A DNA stretch of 64,000 nt from Clostridia bacterium (GCA_017465085.1 JAFTWW010000046.1:35453-99452), one strand, 5' to 3'; numbered from the stretch's first letter, positions 16,547-25,246 are shown. Notes: generated from the sequence alone by a model not told the origin. Translations and numbers: made by a program.

Positions 16547-17551
16547 TTAACCCCTTTTTCCTTTAGCCAATGCATTGGCTAGTTCTATAACGCAGTTTTC
16601 GAAGGCTTTGCCATAATCTCCCTTAATCTGCTCAAACACCCTACTGTGCTTTTGCTCTAAAACATTTGCAAAACCGAAGATATCGGTCTTCTCCGATAGG
16701 AGCTTTTGGGCAATAAGATACAAATTTTCGCAAAATTCAGCGTTTTCTTGCTTCAAATCCGTTTGCATTTCAAGGGTGATATAAAGCCGCTCATCCTTAA
16801 AATCTGCCGAAAGATAGGTGTGGGAGGAGTTCATAAGGGCTTCATTATCATCTACCGTGATATAACCGCCGCTGTTTTGGTTGGTTATAAGCGAGTATAT
16901 AACCGATTGCTCGTTATCAAGCTTTTTTACGGGGGTGAAATCGGTATAAATATATTCGCCTTCTATATAAAATTCATCCGTAGAGGAGGAAACTATAGGC
17001 AGATTAAAGGTGGGCAGAAAATTCTCGCGAGCAGAAAGAATTTCGTAAAGGCGGTTTTTGTAGTTAATACCCGTTTGTTCCGCCCTGCTTTCAATAAGGG
17101 AGGATATATCGTATCCGCCTGCGCTTTCGGAAATTGCATCGCTTCCTAAAAGCCCCTCGATATCCTCGCATACCGCAAAATAAACCGAGGTATTAAGCCG
17201 CTCTAAATCTTTACAAAAATCACATATTTTAACTAAATCCTCTTTGGGAATTTCGGGGGATATGGCAATAATACTGCAATGCTCAAAGGAAATGGGCTTC
17301 GAAAGGCGCGCTTTAAGCTCGGAGAGAGTTCCCCATAAGCTTTCGCCAAAAGCGCGGTAGCTGTTCTGCGCAATTTCCCCCTTGCCCTCGTTTGCAGTAA
17401 CGGTCTGAGCATAAATTACAAAGCCATCGCCCGTTCTCTCAAATCCTAAGGCAGATACTATATAGCGGCTATCACTTTCGGTATAGCCCGTACATCCCGT
17501 GAGGAATATAAGGATAATTAACAGGCAGGGTAAAAGCCGCTTTTTAATCAT
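16547..17551 (-). CDS. GerAC-like spore germination lipoprotein
   Basis: 334 residues. The N-terminus (KKRLLPCLLIILIFLTGC) is a lipoprotein signal with a lipobox cysteine at residue 20. The following SRYIVSALGFERTGDGFVIY and the segment around ISFEHCSIIAIS match the N-terminal domain of Ger(x)C proteins. At 334 residues it is slightly shorter than usual (about 370-400). The start overlaps the end of the gerAA-like gene by 8 bp, indicating translational coupling. It would be anchored on the outer face of the spore inner membrane as a subunit of the germinant receptor. Confidence 0.85.
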   Translation of the reverse strand: MIKKRLLPCLLIILIFLTGCTGYTESDSRYIVSALGFERTGDGFVIYAQTVTANEGKGEIAQNSYRAFGESLWGTLSELKARLSKPISFEHCSIIAISPEIPKEDLVKICDFCKDLERLNTSVYFAVCEDIEGLLGSDAISESAGGYDISSLIESRAEQTGINYKNRLYEILSARENFLPTFNLPIVSSSTDEFYIEGEYIYTDFTPVKKLDNEQSVIYSLITNQNSGGYITVDDNEALMNSSHTYLSADFKDERLYITLEMQTDLKQENAEFCENLYLIAQKLLSEKTDIFGFANVLEQKHSRVFEQIKGDYGKAFENCVIELANALAKGKRG

Positions 17552-19031
17552 TTTTTCTTTCCTTCCTTATTCTGTTCAGGTTAAAGGTGGGCCGTGTAAG
17601 CATATTTCCCCAAGGAGCTCTTATAAAGGTATCCTTAAGTCCTTGCGGGGTGGGATTCAGTAAAGGCAGGGTATAGTCGGTGCCGAAGGAATTAAGGGAT
17701 AGCACCCTTAAAATCAGGATAAGGGATAGAGCGAAAACCCCGTAAAGACCGAAAAACGATGCGGCTAAAACAAGGCCTACCTTAATATAAATCACCGCGC
17801 CTTTAAGTCGAGGTATCATAAGCCCTGCAATACCGCTTAAGGCCACCGCTATAAGCATAGGGGCGCTGATGATACCTGCTTCCACCGAGGCTTGCCCCAC
17901 CACAAGACCGCCTACAATACTCAGCGCGTGGCCAAGGCTCTGGGGCATTCGCACCCCCGTTTCCTTTAATATCTCAAACACGAAGATGAGCAACAAGCAC
18001 TCGATAACCGAGGGAAAGGGCACGCCGCCTCTCAGTCTTATTAAAGTTACGGCAAAGGAGGTGGGGAGCAAATCAAAATGATGAACACATAAAGCTACAA
18101 ACACGGCGGGTACGCTAACTGCCAAAAAGAAGCAGATGTACCGAAGTATTCTTCCCACAGAGGATACGAGAAAATTAAGATAGTAATCCTCATCAGATTG
18201 AAAGTTTTCGCAGAAAAGATAGGGGATGGTAAGCACCACGGGGGTGCCATCCACCACAACGGCTATTCTGCCCTCAAGAAGTCTTGCGGCAACGATATCG
18301 GGGCGTTCGGTGGTGCCGATGGTCTTAAAAAGACAGTATTTAGGCTGTTTTATAATTTCAGATATATAGTTGCTGTCCAGTATGCCGTCAATGGAAATCT
18401 CTTTTATTTTTTTCCTTACAAAATCCACCGTTTTCTTGTTTGCAAGGGAGCCTAAATAGCATAGAAAAACAAGGGTGCCGCTACGCCTTCCCACATGGAG
18501 CATTTCGGTGCAAAGGTCGGGAGTAACAAGCTTACGGCGGATAAGCGCCATATTGAGCATAGCGGCTTCATCAAAGCCCTCGCGGGGACCCTGTAAAACC
18601 CTTTCATCAACGGGCTCCGAAACACCTCGCGTTCTCCAACCCTTTGAATCGATAAGAATGGCGATTTTGCTGTTTTCCAGTATTATAACCGTATCGCCGT
18701 ATAAAAGTGAGCGGAGAAGTTCGCCTAAGTCTGTCTGTGTTTTGGCATCGCTTGTAAAGAGTATATTTGAGAGTAAAAAATCGGCGTTGGCAAGCTTTTT
18801 ATCGTTAATATCCGTAGATACCAAGGGGCGTATTACCGAATCATCTATTAAAGAGGCGTTTACCATACCGTCAATATAGTAAAGCTTGCACCTTACCCCT
18901 GTATGTCCTATTTTTATAAGGCGCTTGAACAAAATAGAATCGTTTTTTAGTATATCCTCGATTCTTTTTGTATCCTTATCAAAGTCGCCCGAAAGGGTGA
19001 GCCCAATATAATCTTCAATTCCCGTGTGCAT
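17544..19031 (-). CDS. GerAA-like spore germination protein
   Basis: 495 residues. A hydrophilic N-terminal domain (1 to about 280) carries the family's ERPDIVAARLLEGRIAVVVD segment near residue 245. The membrane domain follows, with VALCVHHFDLLPTSFAVTLI and FEILKETGVRMPQ, GerA-family hallmarks. It encodes the large receptor subunit. The start at 19031 is preceded by GGGAGG, which is itself the 3' arm of a hairpin (19041-19066). It heads a compact three-gene operon in the order A, C, B instead of the common A, B, C. Confidence 0.92.
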   Translation of the reverse strand: MHTGIEDYIGLTLSGDFDKDTKRIEDILKNDSILFKRLIKIGHTGVRCKLYYIDGMVNASLIDDSVIRPLVSTDINDKKLANADFLLSNILFTSDAKTQTDLGELLRSLLYGDTVIILENSKIAILIDSKGWRTRGVSEPVDERVLQGPREGFDEAAMLNMALIRRKLVTPDLCTEMLHVGRRSGTLVFLCYLGSLANKKTVDFVRKKIKEISIDGILDSNYISEIIKQPKYCLFKTIGTTERPDIVAARLLEGRIAVVVDGTPVVLTIPYLFCENFQSDEDYYLNFLVSSVGRILRYICFFLAVSVPAVFVALCVHHFDLLPTSFAVTLIRLRGGVPFPSVIECLLLIFVFEILKETGVRMPQSLGHALSIVGGLVVGQASVEAGIISAPMLIAVALSGIAGLMIPRLKGAVIYIKVGLVLAASFFGLYGVFALSLILILRVLSLNSFGTDYTLPLLNPTPQGLKDTFIRAPWGNMLTRPTFNLNRIRKERKND

Positions 19032-19035
19032 AATA

Positions 19036-19066
19036 AAAAACCTCCCGATTTAGTATGACCGAGAGG
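19036..19066 (-). terminator. Terminator-like hairpin whose 3' arm carries the gerAA ribosome binding site
   Basis: On the minus strand CCTCTCGG (19066-19059) pairs with CGGGAGG (19047-19041) and is followed by TTTTTTATT and then ATG. The hairpin can end transcription of the upstream spoIID-like gene. It also buries the GGGAGG of the gerAA-like gene. Confidence 0.6.
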
Positions 19067-19078
19067 CTCTTAAAAATT

Positions 19079-20446
19079 CTAAACGCCTTCTGTTTCCACA
19101 AGGAAATTATATTGATTTGCAATGGTGTTCCAGGTAACAGGCCCCACAGCTCCGTTTACGGGAAGACCGAAAAGGGATTGAAAGGCTTCCACCGCCGCCC
19201 TTGTTTGTGAGCCGAAATATCCCGTTACTGGAATTTCGGGCACCTGGGCGTAGCTTCTGCCGATTCGGGCTAAATAGGTTTGAAGATTTGTGACATCGCT
19301 GCCAGACATCCCCTCGCTTAAAAAATATCCGGGATACAGCTTAGCCCTTGTGCCCTCATATCCTGCGGGCAGGGCAGAAACGGTTTCTCGGTAAGCGTTT
19401 TGGAGGTTTATCCAGGTGGGAGAGGTTACAACTCCCGTTTGGGTAAGACCGTAAAGCCCCTGAAAATCCCTTACTGCCTGAGTGGTTTCGGGGCCGAAAA
19501 CTCCATCTAACGGCAGAGGATTAAGGTTTGGATTAAAGTAGGCCAAAATATTGAGATAATACTGTAAGGTCCTTACCGCAATACCCTGCATACCTTGGCT
19601 GAGGCGGGTTGAAAAGGGAAGGGTAGCCTCCTCTAATGAAACGCCCTCCGAAACTAAATCAGAAAGACTTTTAACCCCCACATAGTATTGCTTTATCTTA
19701 TACCAGGTGGATTTATCCACACTACCCGTTTGGGATAGATTGAATATCTCCTGAAATTTTCGCACAGCCTCTTGCGTATCTATGCCGAAAACTCCATCGG
19801 TACGGGCAATTCGTGGGATAGCAGGGTAGTTTTGCCCTATTCGGTTAAGCTGCACCTGAATGGTTTTTACATTGTTTCCCGAATCTCCGAGCACAAGGGG
19901 AGCGCCGGGATAGGATTCATCCACCTCGCTTACGGGAGCATCATTTACGATGTTTATATCCTCGCCGTAATATCGCTGTAAAATGGCGTAGGGGATAAGT
20001 CCCTCATTAGCAAGGGAAACGGTGCCCCATTGAGAGAGCCCCGCGCAAGTGGAGGTGGTGCCGTTGCAGAATTGGGCAAAAAGGGGCTCAATGTTCCCCT
20101 GCCGCGCAATATAATCGTTAAAGATCTCATCAACTATAAGGCTTATGTTATCAAAAACCTCACCGTCCTTATTAAACGCCTGATCAAAGGCGGTGGTGTT
20201 GGTTATATCAAAATCATAGCCGCGGGAGCGGTACCACTCGGTGTAAATTCGGTTAAGCGCGTAGGATATTATGGCATAAATATTGGCTCTGAGGGCGTTC
20301 TCGGGCCATGTGGGGTAAATTTCATTGGATGCCACATTTTTTATATAGTAATCGAAGGGCACGGTAACATTCTCGGCAGGAGAATCGGGAGCCCCTAAAT
20401 GAACGGTGATGTTCTGAGGGATAACGGGAGCGTTTATTTCGGGCAT
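19079..20446 (-). CDS. SpoIID-like domain protein with three peptidoglycan-binding repeats
   Basis: 455 residues. Residues about 20-150 resemble the SpoIID/LytB-type domain (VPFDYYIKNVASNEIYPTWP, then a conserved ALRANIYAIISYALNRIYTE). Three PG_binding_1 repeats follow (about 180-255, 285-355 and 375-450), each with a GxDG-FG-T-AV-FQ pattern such as DGVFGIDTQEAVRKFQ. No signal peptide is visible, unlike classical SpoIID. It follows the beta-sandwich gene by 12 bp and precedes the germination operon, so a spore cortex or germination role is the likely context. I do not know a characterised homologue of this exact layout. Confidence 0.82.
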   Translation of the reverse strand: MPEINAPVIPQNITVHLGAPDSPAENVTVPFDYYIKNVASNEIYPTWPENALRANIYAIISYALNRIYTEWYRSRGYDFDITNTTAFDQAFNKDGEVFDNISLIVDEIFNDYIARQGNIEPLFAQFCNGTTSTCAGLSQWGTVSLANEGLIPYAILQRYYGEDINIVNDAPVSEVDESYPGAPLVLGDSGNNVKTIQVQLNRIGQNYPAIPRIARTDGVFGIDTQEAVRKFQEIFNLSQTGSVDKSTWYKIKQYYVGVKSLSDLVSEGVSLEEATLPFSTRLSQGMQGIAVRTLQYYLNILAYFNPNLNPLPLDGVFGPETTQAVRDFQGLYGLTQTGVVTSPTWINLQNAYRETVSALPAGYEGTRAKLYPGYFLSEGMSGSDVTNLQTYLARIGRSYAQVPEIPVTGYFGSQTRAAVEAFQSLFGLPVNGAVGPVTWNTIANQYNFLVETEGV

Positions 20447-20458
20447 ATTATCACCGCC

Positions 20459-20947
20459 TTATAAATCAAATTTCGGAAAATCCGAAAAGGGCCGTGGCTG
20501 TGGATTTTTTCCCGCCGCATTCATAGGCGTAAGGTCGGCGGTTTGCAGAGAAACGGTATCGGGAAAAACGGGTATATCGGTTTCAATATAATCTACAAAC
20601 CCATCAGACCTTACTGTAATGTTATAAAGAGCATAGGGTATTTCGCTGCTGCCTGCCGTTTGGGAAAGGCTTTTCAGTGGGGTGGAGAGTATGAATTTTT
20701 TTGTTCTTCCGCTTTCATCTGTAAGGTCGCGGTCAAGCTCTGTAATATTATCTCCGCTACCCGTAAAAACCGTAACAACAGCATTTTTTACGGGGAAAAG
20801 CTCTCGCAGAGTCGTAACGCTTACTATCAGTCCTCCCAAGGAGGAATCCTCGCTTGGCGGGGCAGGGGCGGAAGCTCCTGCGGCAACCGCCTTTTGCTTA
20901 AATTCAAGCATCTCTCTTTTGTACTTTTCAATTAAGTCCTTATCCAT
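20459..20947 (-). CDS. Carboxypeptidase-regulatory-like beta-sandwich protein
   Basis: 162 residues from ATG 20947 (MDKDLIEKYKREMLEF), supported by AAGGAG 8-9 nt upstream. After a charged helix and a proline/alanine-rich linker (about 12-35), residues about 38-140 form a predicted beta-sandwich. It contains FPVKNAVVTVFTGSGDN and YNITVRSDGFVDYIETDIPV, the pattern of carboxypeptidase-regulatory-like domains. There is no signal peptide. It is the first gene of a pair with the SpoIID-like protein (12-bp gap) and is divergent from spoIIGA. A structural or scaffold role with its partner is inferred; function is unknown. Confidence 0.65.
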   Translation of the reverse strand: MDKDLIEKYKREMLEFKQKAVAAGASAPAPPSEDSSLGGLIVSVTTLRELFPVKNAVVTVFTGSGDNITELDRDLTDESGRTKKFILSTPLKSLSQTAGSSEIPYALYNITVRSDGFVDYIETDIPVFPDTVSLQTADLTPMNAAGKNPQPRPFSDFPKFDL

Positions 20948-21010
20948 AAAATCAACTCCTTTATATATATCTATGTAATCTTGCAAAATAATATTTTTCA
21001 TTAGTCTTAA

Positions 21011-21044
21011 TGCGACAGTTTTTTCAATCTCAAGGATATATAAT
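21011..21044 (+). promoter_or_regulatory. Possible Spo0A-type promoter of spoIIGA-sigE
   Basis: TATAAT at 21039-21044 lacks a well-spaced -35. TGCGACA at 21011-21017 matches 6 of 7 bases of the reverse Spo0A box TTCGACA at about the distance used in the Bacillus spoIIG promoter. One box only, so this is tentative. Confidence 0.35.
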
Positions 21045-21064
21045 ATTCTTCGGGAGTGGTAGAG

Positions 21065-21877
21065 ATGGTGGTCTATGCGGATGTTCTTATAATCCTTAAC
21101 ATAATAGTAGATTATTTTCTGCTGAAGCTTACCGCTCTGATTACAAGGGGCGGCGCCGATATTAAAAGGCTTCTGTTGGCATCTGTTCTGGGCGGATTAT
21201 CTTCCCTTTACATATTTTTGCCCCCGTTAAGCCTTGTTTTCGAAATACTTATAAAAATATTCATAAGCGCTCTTATGGCTTTTGCCGCCTTTGGATTTAT
21301 AAACATTAAGATGTTTATAAGGCGTGTTGTTACCCTCTTTGCCGTAACCTTTGGCTTTGCAGGGGCTATGATAGGGGTTTGGTATGCCTTTAAGCCCTCG
21401 GGTATGGTTATAAATAATTCGGTGGTGTATTTTAATATATCACCTGTGTTTTTAATCGTGTTTTCGGTGGCAGGGTATTTTATATCCGCCCTTTTGAGAA
21501 GAATTTTCTCTAAAAGCCAAACGGAACAGACCTGCAGGGTAAAAATCGGCTTAGGGAAAAATGATATTGAGCTCTTTGCCCTTGTTGATACGGGTAATTC
21601 CTTAACCGATCCCTTTGGGGACGGTGAGATTATAATAACCGATGAAAGCGTGGCGAGGGGCCTTCTGGCAGGGGAGGAGAAAGATAAAAGATATCGGGCT
21701 ATTCCTTGCGTTACCGTATCGGGTACGGTTCTGCTTGAGGGTTATAGGTGCGATAGGGCAGAAATTACGATAGATAAAGAAAATTATGCCCTTATAAAGC
21801 CCATTATTGCAATTTCGAACACAGCGCTCAAAGGGGATTTCAAGGCCATCATCAACCCCCAGAGTATAGGCCTATAA
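21065..21877 (+). CDS. spoIIGA: Sigma-E processing peptidase SpoIIGA
   Basis: 270 residues. An N-terminal membrane domain of five hydrophobic segments (about 1-155) is followed by a cytoplasmic aspartyl-protease domain with the catalytic motif ALVDTGNSLTDPF. It cleaves the pro-sequence of sigma-E in the mother cell in response to forespore signalling. ATG 21065 is chosen because MVVYADVLIILN aligns with the family N-terminus and the GGAG is spaced for it; a GTG three codons earlier overlaps that site. It lies 15 bp upstream of sigE, as in other endospore formers. Confidence 0.95.
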   Translation: MVVYADVLIILNIIVDYFLLKLTALITRGGADIKRLLLASVLGGLSSLYIFLPPLSLVFEILIKIFISALMAFAAFGFINIKMFIRRVVTLFAVTFGFAGAMIGVWYAFKPSGMVINNSVVYFNISPVFLIVFSVAGYFISALLRRIFSKSQTEQTCRVKIGLGKNDIELFALVDTGNSLTDPFGDGEIIITDESVARGLLAGEEKDKRYRAIPCVTVSGTVLLEGYRCDRAEITIDKENYALIKPIIAISNTALKGDFKAIINPQSIGL

Positions 21878-21892
21878 AAGAGGAGAAGATTT

Positions 21893-22579
21893 ATGAAAAA
21901 CCTGATTTTAAGATTTCTGATAAGAATAGGTATTATAAAGCCAACCTATTATATAAACGGCCCCGAAACCCTGCCTGCGCCCTTAACGGCGGAGGAGGAA
22001 AGGGAGCTTCTTATCAAAAACGATAACAAATCGAGGGAAACCCTCATTGTGCATAATTTGCGGCTTGTGGTATATATTGCGCGAAAGTTCGATAACACAA
22101 CCAACAATGTGGAGGATTTAATATCCATAGGCACAATAGGGCTTATTAAGGCGGTTAATACCTTCTGCCCCGACCGCAATATAAAGCTTGCCACCTATGC
22201 CTCGCGGTGCATAGAAAACGAGATACTTATGTATCTTAGAAAATGCGCCTCCAAGCGAAACGAGATATCCATTGATGAGCCCCTTAATACCGATTGGGAT
22301 GGTAATGAGCTTCTGCTTTCCGATGTTTTAGGCACCGACAATGATGAGGTGGGTAAGAATTTAGAGCAGGAGGATGAAAGAAAACAGCTTTCCTCCTTTG
22401 TGAATGAGCTACCCCCAAGAGAAAAACAGATAATGGAGATGCGTTTTGGGATGAACGGCTATAACGAATATACTCAAAAGCAGGTTGCCGATACTCTGGG
22501 CATTTCACAATCTTATATATCACGCCTTGAAAAAAGGATTATAGATAAGCTTAAAAAACAGATTGAAAAAGCGGTGTAG
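21893..22579 (+). CDS. sigE: Sporulation sigma factor sigma-E
   Basis: 228 residues. Region 2 is nearly invariant ([48 protein letters not shown]). Region 4 carries [20 protein letters not shown]. The pro-sequence is short: aligned at the YYI processing point, about 19 residues precede the inferred cleavage, against 27 in Bacillus subtilis, but it keeps the hydrophobic-basic character. It directs mother-cell transcription after engulfment begins. The gene for sigma-G, often next in the cluster, is not here; a DUF1294 gene follows instead. Confidence 0.97.
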   Translation: MKNLILRFLIRIGIIKPTYYINGPETLPAPLTAEEERELLIKNDNKSRETLIVHNLRLVVYIARKFDNTTNNVEDLISIGTIGLIKAVNTFCPDRNIKLATYASRCIENEILMYLRKCASKRNEISIDEPLNTDWDGNELLLSDVLGTDNDEVGKNLEQEDERKQLSSFVNELPPREKQIMEMRFGMNGYNEYTQKQVADTLGISQSYISRLEKRIIDKLKKQIEKAV

Positions 22580-22606
22580 AAATAGTAAAATATAATCGGT
22601 GATAGT

Positions 22607-22882
22607 GTGTACGGTTATGTTTTGATTTATATGGGCGTCATAAGTCTTATATCGGTTTTGTTTTGCGCCGCAGATAAGCTTGCCGCCATTAAGGGCAGGA
22701 GGAGAATAAGCGAAAGGTGTCTTTTTACCCTCTCCTTTTTAGGCGGAGCGGCGGCAATGTATATTACAATGCGCCTGATTCGCCATAAAACCCTGCACAA
22801 GCGGTTTATGATAGGTTTGCCCATAATTATAGCCTTGCAGATAACATTGTTCTATCTGCTGGTTGACAAAAATATTATATAG
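22607..22882 (+). CDS. DUF1294 family small membrane protein
   Basis: 91 residues from GTG 22607, with three hydrophobic segments. The core FCAADKLAAIKGRRRISERC and the following LSFLGGAAAMYITMRLIRHKT match the DUF1294 family (conserved D-K-x-A, R-x-R-I-x-E and G-x-x-G positions). The ribosome binding site is weak; a later ATG at 22631 is possible but would cut the first helix. It lies 27 bp after sigE and may be its operon partner. Its last codons overlap the promoter of the FMN riboswitch. Function unknown. Confidence 0.8.
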   Translation: MYGYVLIYMGVISLISVLFCAADKLAAIKGRRRISERCLFTLSFLGGAAAMYITMRLIRHKTLHKRFMIGLPIIIALQITLFYLLVDKNII

Positions 22883-22891
22883 TGGTAAAAT
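22863..22891 (+). promoter_or_regulatory. Promoter of the FMN riboswitch-ribU unit
   Basis: TTGACA (22863-22868), 17-bp spacer, TAAAAT (22886-22891). The -35 is inside the end of the DUF1294 gene; transcription would begin at the riboswitch P1 stem. Confidence 0.85.
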
Positions 22892-22896
22892 TGAGT

Positions 22897-23005
22897 TATC
22901 TTCGGGGCGGGGTGTGATTCCCCACCGGCAGTAAAGCCTGCGAGCCGTTATGGTTGATTTGGTGAAATTCCAAAGCCGACAGTATAGTCTGGATGAAAGA
23001 AGATA
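22897..23005 (+). promoter_or_regulatory. FMN riboswitch (RFN element)
   Basis: The canonical RFN landmarks are present in order: GGGGCGGGGTGTGATTCCCC, ACCGGCAGTAAAGCCTGCGA, GCCG, GATTTGGTGAAATTCCAA, GCCGACAGTATAGTCTGGAT and GAAAGAAGA. P1 is formed by TATCTTC (22897-22903) and GAAGATA (22999-23005). FMN binding should favour the terminator at 23023-23058 and shut off the riboflavin transporter. Confidence 0.97.
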
Positions 23006-23022
23006 GTATTTATATTGTATCT

Positions 23023-23058
23023 AAGCCCCGTTTTATATTCTAAAACGGGGCTTTTTTT
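23023..23058 (+). terminator. Riboswitch-controlled terminator
   Basis: AAGCCCCGTTTTA/TAAAACGGGGCTT 13-bp perfect stem followed by seven T, between the RFN element and ribU. Confidence 0.95.
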
Positions 23059-23084
23059 AGCTATTTAACCTGCTGAGGTGTATT

Positions 23085-23753
23085 ATGGAAAATAAAACCA
23101 ATCTTAAAAAAATAACCCTTGCCGCTCTTTTTTGCGCCGTGGCATACCTTTGTATGTTTTTGTTCAGATTTAAGGTAAGCTTTTTAACTTTTGATTTTAA
23201 GGATGCAATTCTTGCAGTTTCGGCTTTTTTGTGCGGCCCTTTATATGCCGCCGCCTGCGCGGTAACTGTGGCGCTTATAGAGTTTATATCGGTTAGTGAT
23301 ACAGGGGTTTACGGCCTTATTATGAATGCCCTTTCAAGCACTGTTTTTGCGGGTGTTTGCGGCATTATCTATAAATATAAACGCACCCTTTCGGGCGCTG
23401 TTTTGGGTAGCGTTTTAGCGGTAATATCTATGGTGGCGGTTATGATGGTTGCCAATATATTCATAACCCCCTATTATATGGGCGCCGCAAGAAGCGATGT
23501 GGTGGCTATGATACCCACCCTTCTTTTACCTTTTAATCTTTCAAAGGGTATCGTTAATGCGGCGATTACTATGATTATCTATAAGCCCGTTACCTCGGCC
23601 CTGAGAAAAGCAGGTCTTGTTAAATCCTCGGCGGCTACAACCGATAAGAAAAAATTTGCCGCCATATCGGTTATATCTCTTATAGCCCTTGTGGCAGTAG
23701 TTTTTGTTATAATTTTCGTTCTGGGCGGAAATTTCTCCTTTGGTCGAAATTAA
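23085..23753 (+). CDS. ribU: Riboflavin ECF transporter substrate-binding protein
   Basis: 222 residues with six hydrophobic segments. The N-terminal part contains KVSFLTFDFKDAILAV, the typical riboflavin-site segment of RibU, and FISVSDTGVYGLIMNALSS follows. It should bind riboflavin and work with a shared energising module (EcfA/A'/T) that is not in this window. The unusual C-terminal extension carries a seventh hydrophobic stretch (about 188-213). The FMN riboswitch upstream supports the substrate assignment independently. GAGGT precedes ATG 23085. Confidence 0.95.
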   Translation: MENKTNLKKITLAALFCAVAYLCMFLFRFKVSFLTFDFKDAILAVSAFLCGPLYAAACAVTVALIEFISVSDTGVYGLIMNALSSTVFAGVCGIIYKYKRTLSGAVLGSVLAVISMVAVMMVANIFITPYYMGAARSDVVAMIPTLLLPFNLSKGIVNAAITMIIYKPVTSALRKAGLVKSSAATTDKKKFAAISVISLIALVAVVFVIIFVLGGNFSFGRN

Positions 23754-23756
23754 CTG

Positions 23757-23784
23757 TTGACAAATGCCGTTATTATGGTAAAAT
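23757..23784 (+). promoter_or_regulatory. Promoter of the SAM riboswitch-metK unit
   Basis: TTGACA (23757-23762), 16-bp spacer, TAAAAT (23779-23784), beginning 3 bp after the ribU stop. Confidence 0.8.
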
Positions 23785-23811
23785 ATCATTGAAAATAAAT
23801 TAAATATCGGT

Positions 23812-23906
23812 CCTTATCAAGAGAGGCGGAGGGTACAGGCCCTGCGAAGCCCGGCAACCTGTTTTCAACAAGGTGCTAATTCCTGCGGATTATCCGAAAG
23901 ATGAGG
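23812..23906 (+). promoter_or_regulatory. SAM-I riboswitch (S box)
   Basis: The S-box core is readable: CTTATCAAGAGAGGCGGAGG, GGCCCTGCGAAGCCCGGCAA, CCTG...AAGGTGCTAATTCCTGC and GAAAGATGAGG. P1 pairs CCTTATC (23812-23818) with GATGAGG (23900-23906). SAM binding should promote the terminator at 23915-23941 and lower metK expression. Confidence 0.97.
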
Positions 23907-23914
23907 TTTTATGT

Positions 23915-23941
23915 AAACCGCTCTTTCTGGGGCGGTTTTTT
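23915..23941 (+). terminator. SAM-controlled terminator
   Basis: AAACCGC/GCGGTTT stem with an inner CTTTC/GGG helix, followed by a T-tract, between the S box and metK. Confidence 0.85.
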
Positions 23942-23983
23942 ATATGTATAAACAAGATTGTAAGGACCTAAACGGAGGTAAAA

Positions 23984-25165
23984 ATGAATAAATTTCTTTT
24001 CACATCAGAGTCGGTAACCGAGGGCCATCCCGATAAGGTCTGCGATCAGATTTCCGATGCCATTCTCGATGAGTATCTTAAGTGTGATAGCTTTGCCCGC
24101 GTGGCCTGCGAAACCTTCTGCACCACGGGTGTTGTTACGGTTATGGGTGAGATTACCGCAAAAAATCAGGTTGATATCCCCGCAGTAGTAAGAGGCGTTC
24201 TTAACGATATTGGCTATGATAGCGCCGAGAGCGGATTTGATGGTAACACCTGTGCGGTTATGGCCTCTATCGATAAGCAATCCCCCGATATTGCTATGGG
24301 CGTTGATAACTCCTTAGAATTCAAGGATGGCGAGGAGGATAAGTATAACCTTAACGGAGCGGGAGATCAGGGTATGATGTTCGGCTACGCCTGTAATGAA
24401 ACCAAGGAGCTTATGCCCCTGCCTATATCCTTGGCTCATAAGCTTTCATATAAATTAACCTGCGTGAGAAAATCGGGTGAGCTTAAGTATCTCAGGCCCG
24501 ATGGTAAAACTCAGGTAACGGTTGAGTATGAAGATGGTAAGCCTAAGAGAATAGAGGCGGTTGTTCTCTCAACACAGCACAGCGAGGCCGTAACTCTTGA
24601 AACCTTAAGAGCCGATATACTCGAAAAGGTTATTAAGCCCATTATTCCTAAGGGACTTATGGATAATGATACCAAGGTTTACATAAACCCAACGGGCAGA
24701 TTTGTTATAGGCGGCCCTCAGGGTGATACAGGTCTTACGGGTAGAAAGATAATCGTTGATACCTACGGCGGTATGGCGCGTCACGGCGGCGGCGCATTTT
24801 CGGGTAAGGATCCCACGAAGGTTGACCGTTCAGCAGCCTACGCCGCAAGATATGTGGCAAAGAACATTGTTGCCGCTTCTCTTGCCGAAAAGTGCGAGGT
24901 GCAGATAGCCTATGCAATCGGCGTTGCAAAACCCGTTTCCGTAATGGTTGATACCTTCGGCACAGGTGTTGTGAGCGATGAAAAAATAGCCGAGGCAGTA
25001 GGCAAGGTGTTCGACCTTCGTCCCCTTGCTATAATCGATTCCTTGGGACTTAGAAATCCCATCTACCGTAAAACCTCTAACTACGGTCACTTAGGCCGCG
25101 AGGATATGGGCTTTAAGTGGGAAGAAACGGATAAGGCAGAAGAGCTTAAAAAGCTTTTAATTTAA
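23984..25165 (+). CDS. metK: S-adenosylmethionine synthetase
   Basis: 393 residues. The family signatures are intact: [18 protein letters not shown] (ATP and metal binding), [12 protein letters not shown] and [20 protein letters not shown]. It makes SAM from methionine and ATP in the cytoplasm. CGGAGGT precedes the ATG. The gene is preceded by a SAM-I riboswitch with its own promoter and terminator, giving feedback control by its product. A GAAGGGT/ACCCTTC hairpin (25196-25212) follows but lacks a strong T-tract, so some read-through into the glycosidase gene is possible. Confidence 0.98.
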   Translation: MNKFLFTSESVTEGHPDKVCDQISDAILDEYLKCDSFARVACETFCTTGVVTVMGEITAKNQVDIPAVVRGVLNDIGYDSAESGFDGNTCAVMASIDKQSPDIAMGVDNSLEFKDGEEDKYNLNGAGDQGMMFGYACNETKELMPLPISLAHKLSYKLTCVRKSGELKYLRPDGKTQVTVEYEDGKPKRIEAVVLSTQHSEAVTLETLRADILEKVIKPIIPKGLMDNDTKVYINPTGRFVIGGPQGDTGLTGRKIIVDTYGGMARHGGGAFSGKDPTKVDRSAAYAARYVAKNIVAASLAEKCEVQIAYAIGVAKPVSVMVDTFGTGVVSDEKIAEAVGKVFDLRPLAIIDSLGLRNPIYRKTSNYGHLGREDMGFKWEETDKAEELKKLLI

Positions 25166-25246
25166 TAAATATAAACACATTATCGGTTAGAAAGTGAAGG
25201 GTAACACCCTTCTTAGAAAGGCATTTTTATAAAAGCAGGTGTTTGT

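Noticed and set aside
20543-20978. Long plus-strand frames opposite the beta-sandwich gene
   Set aside because: They are antisense shadows without ribosome binding sites or family resemblance.
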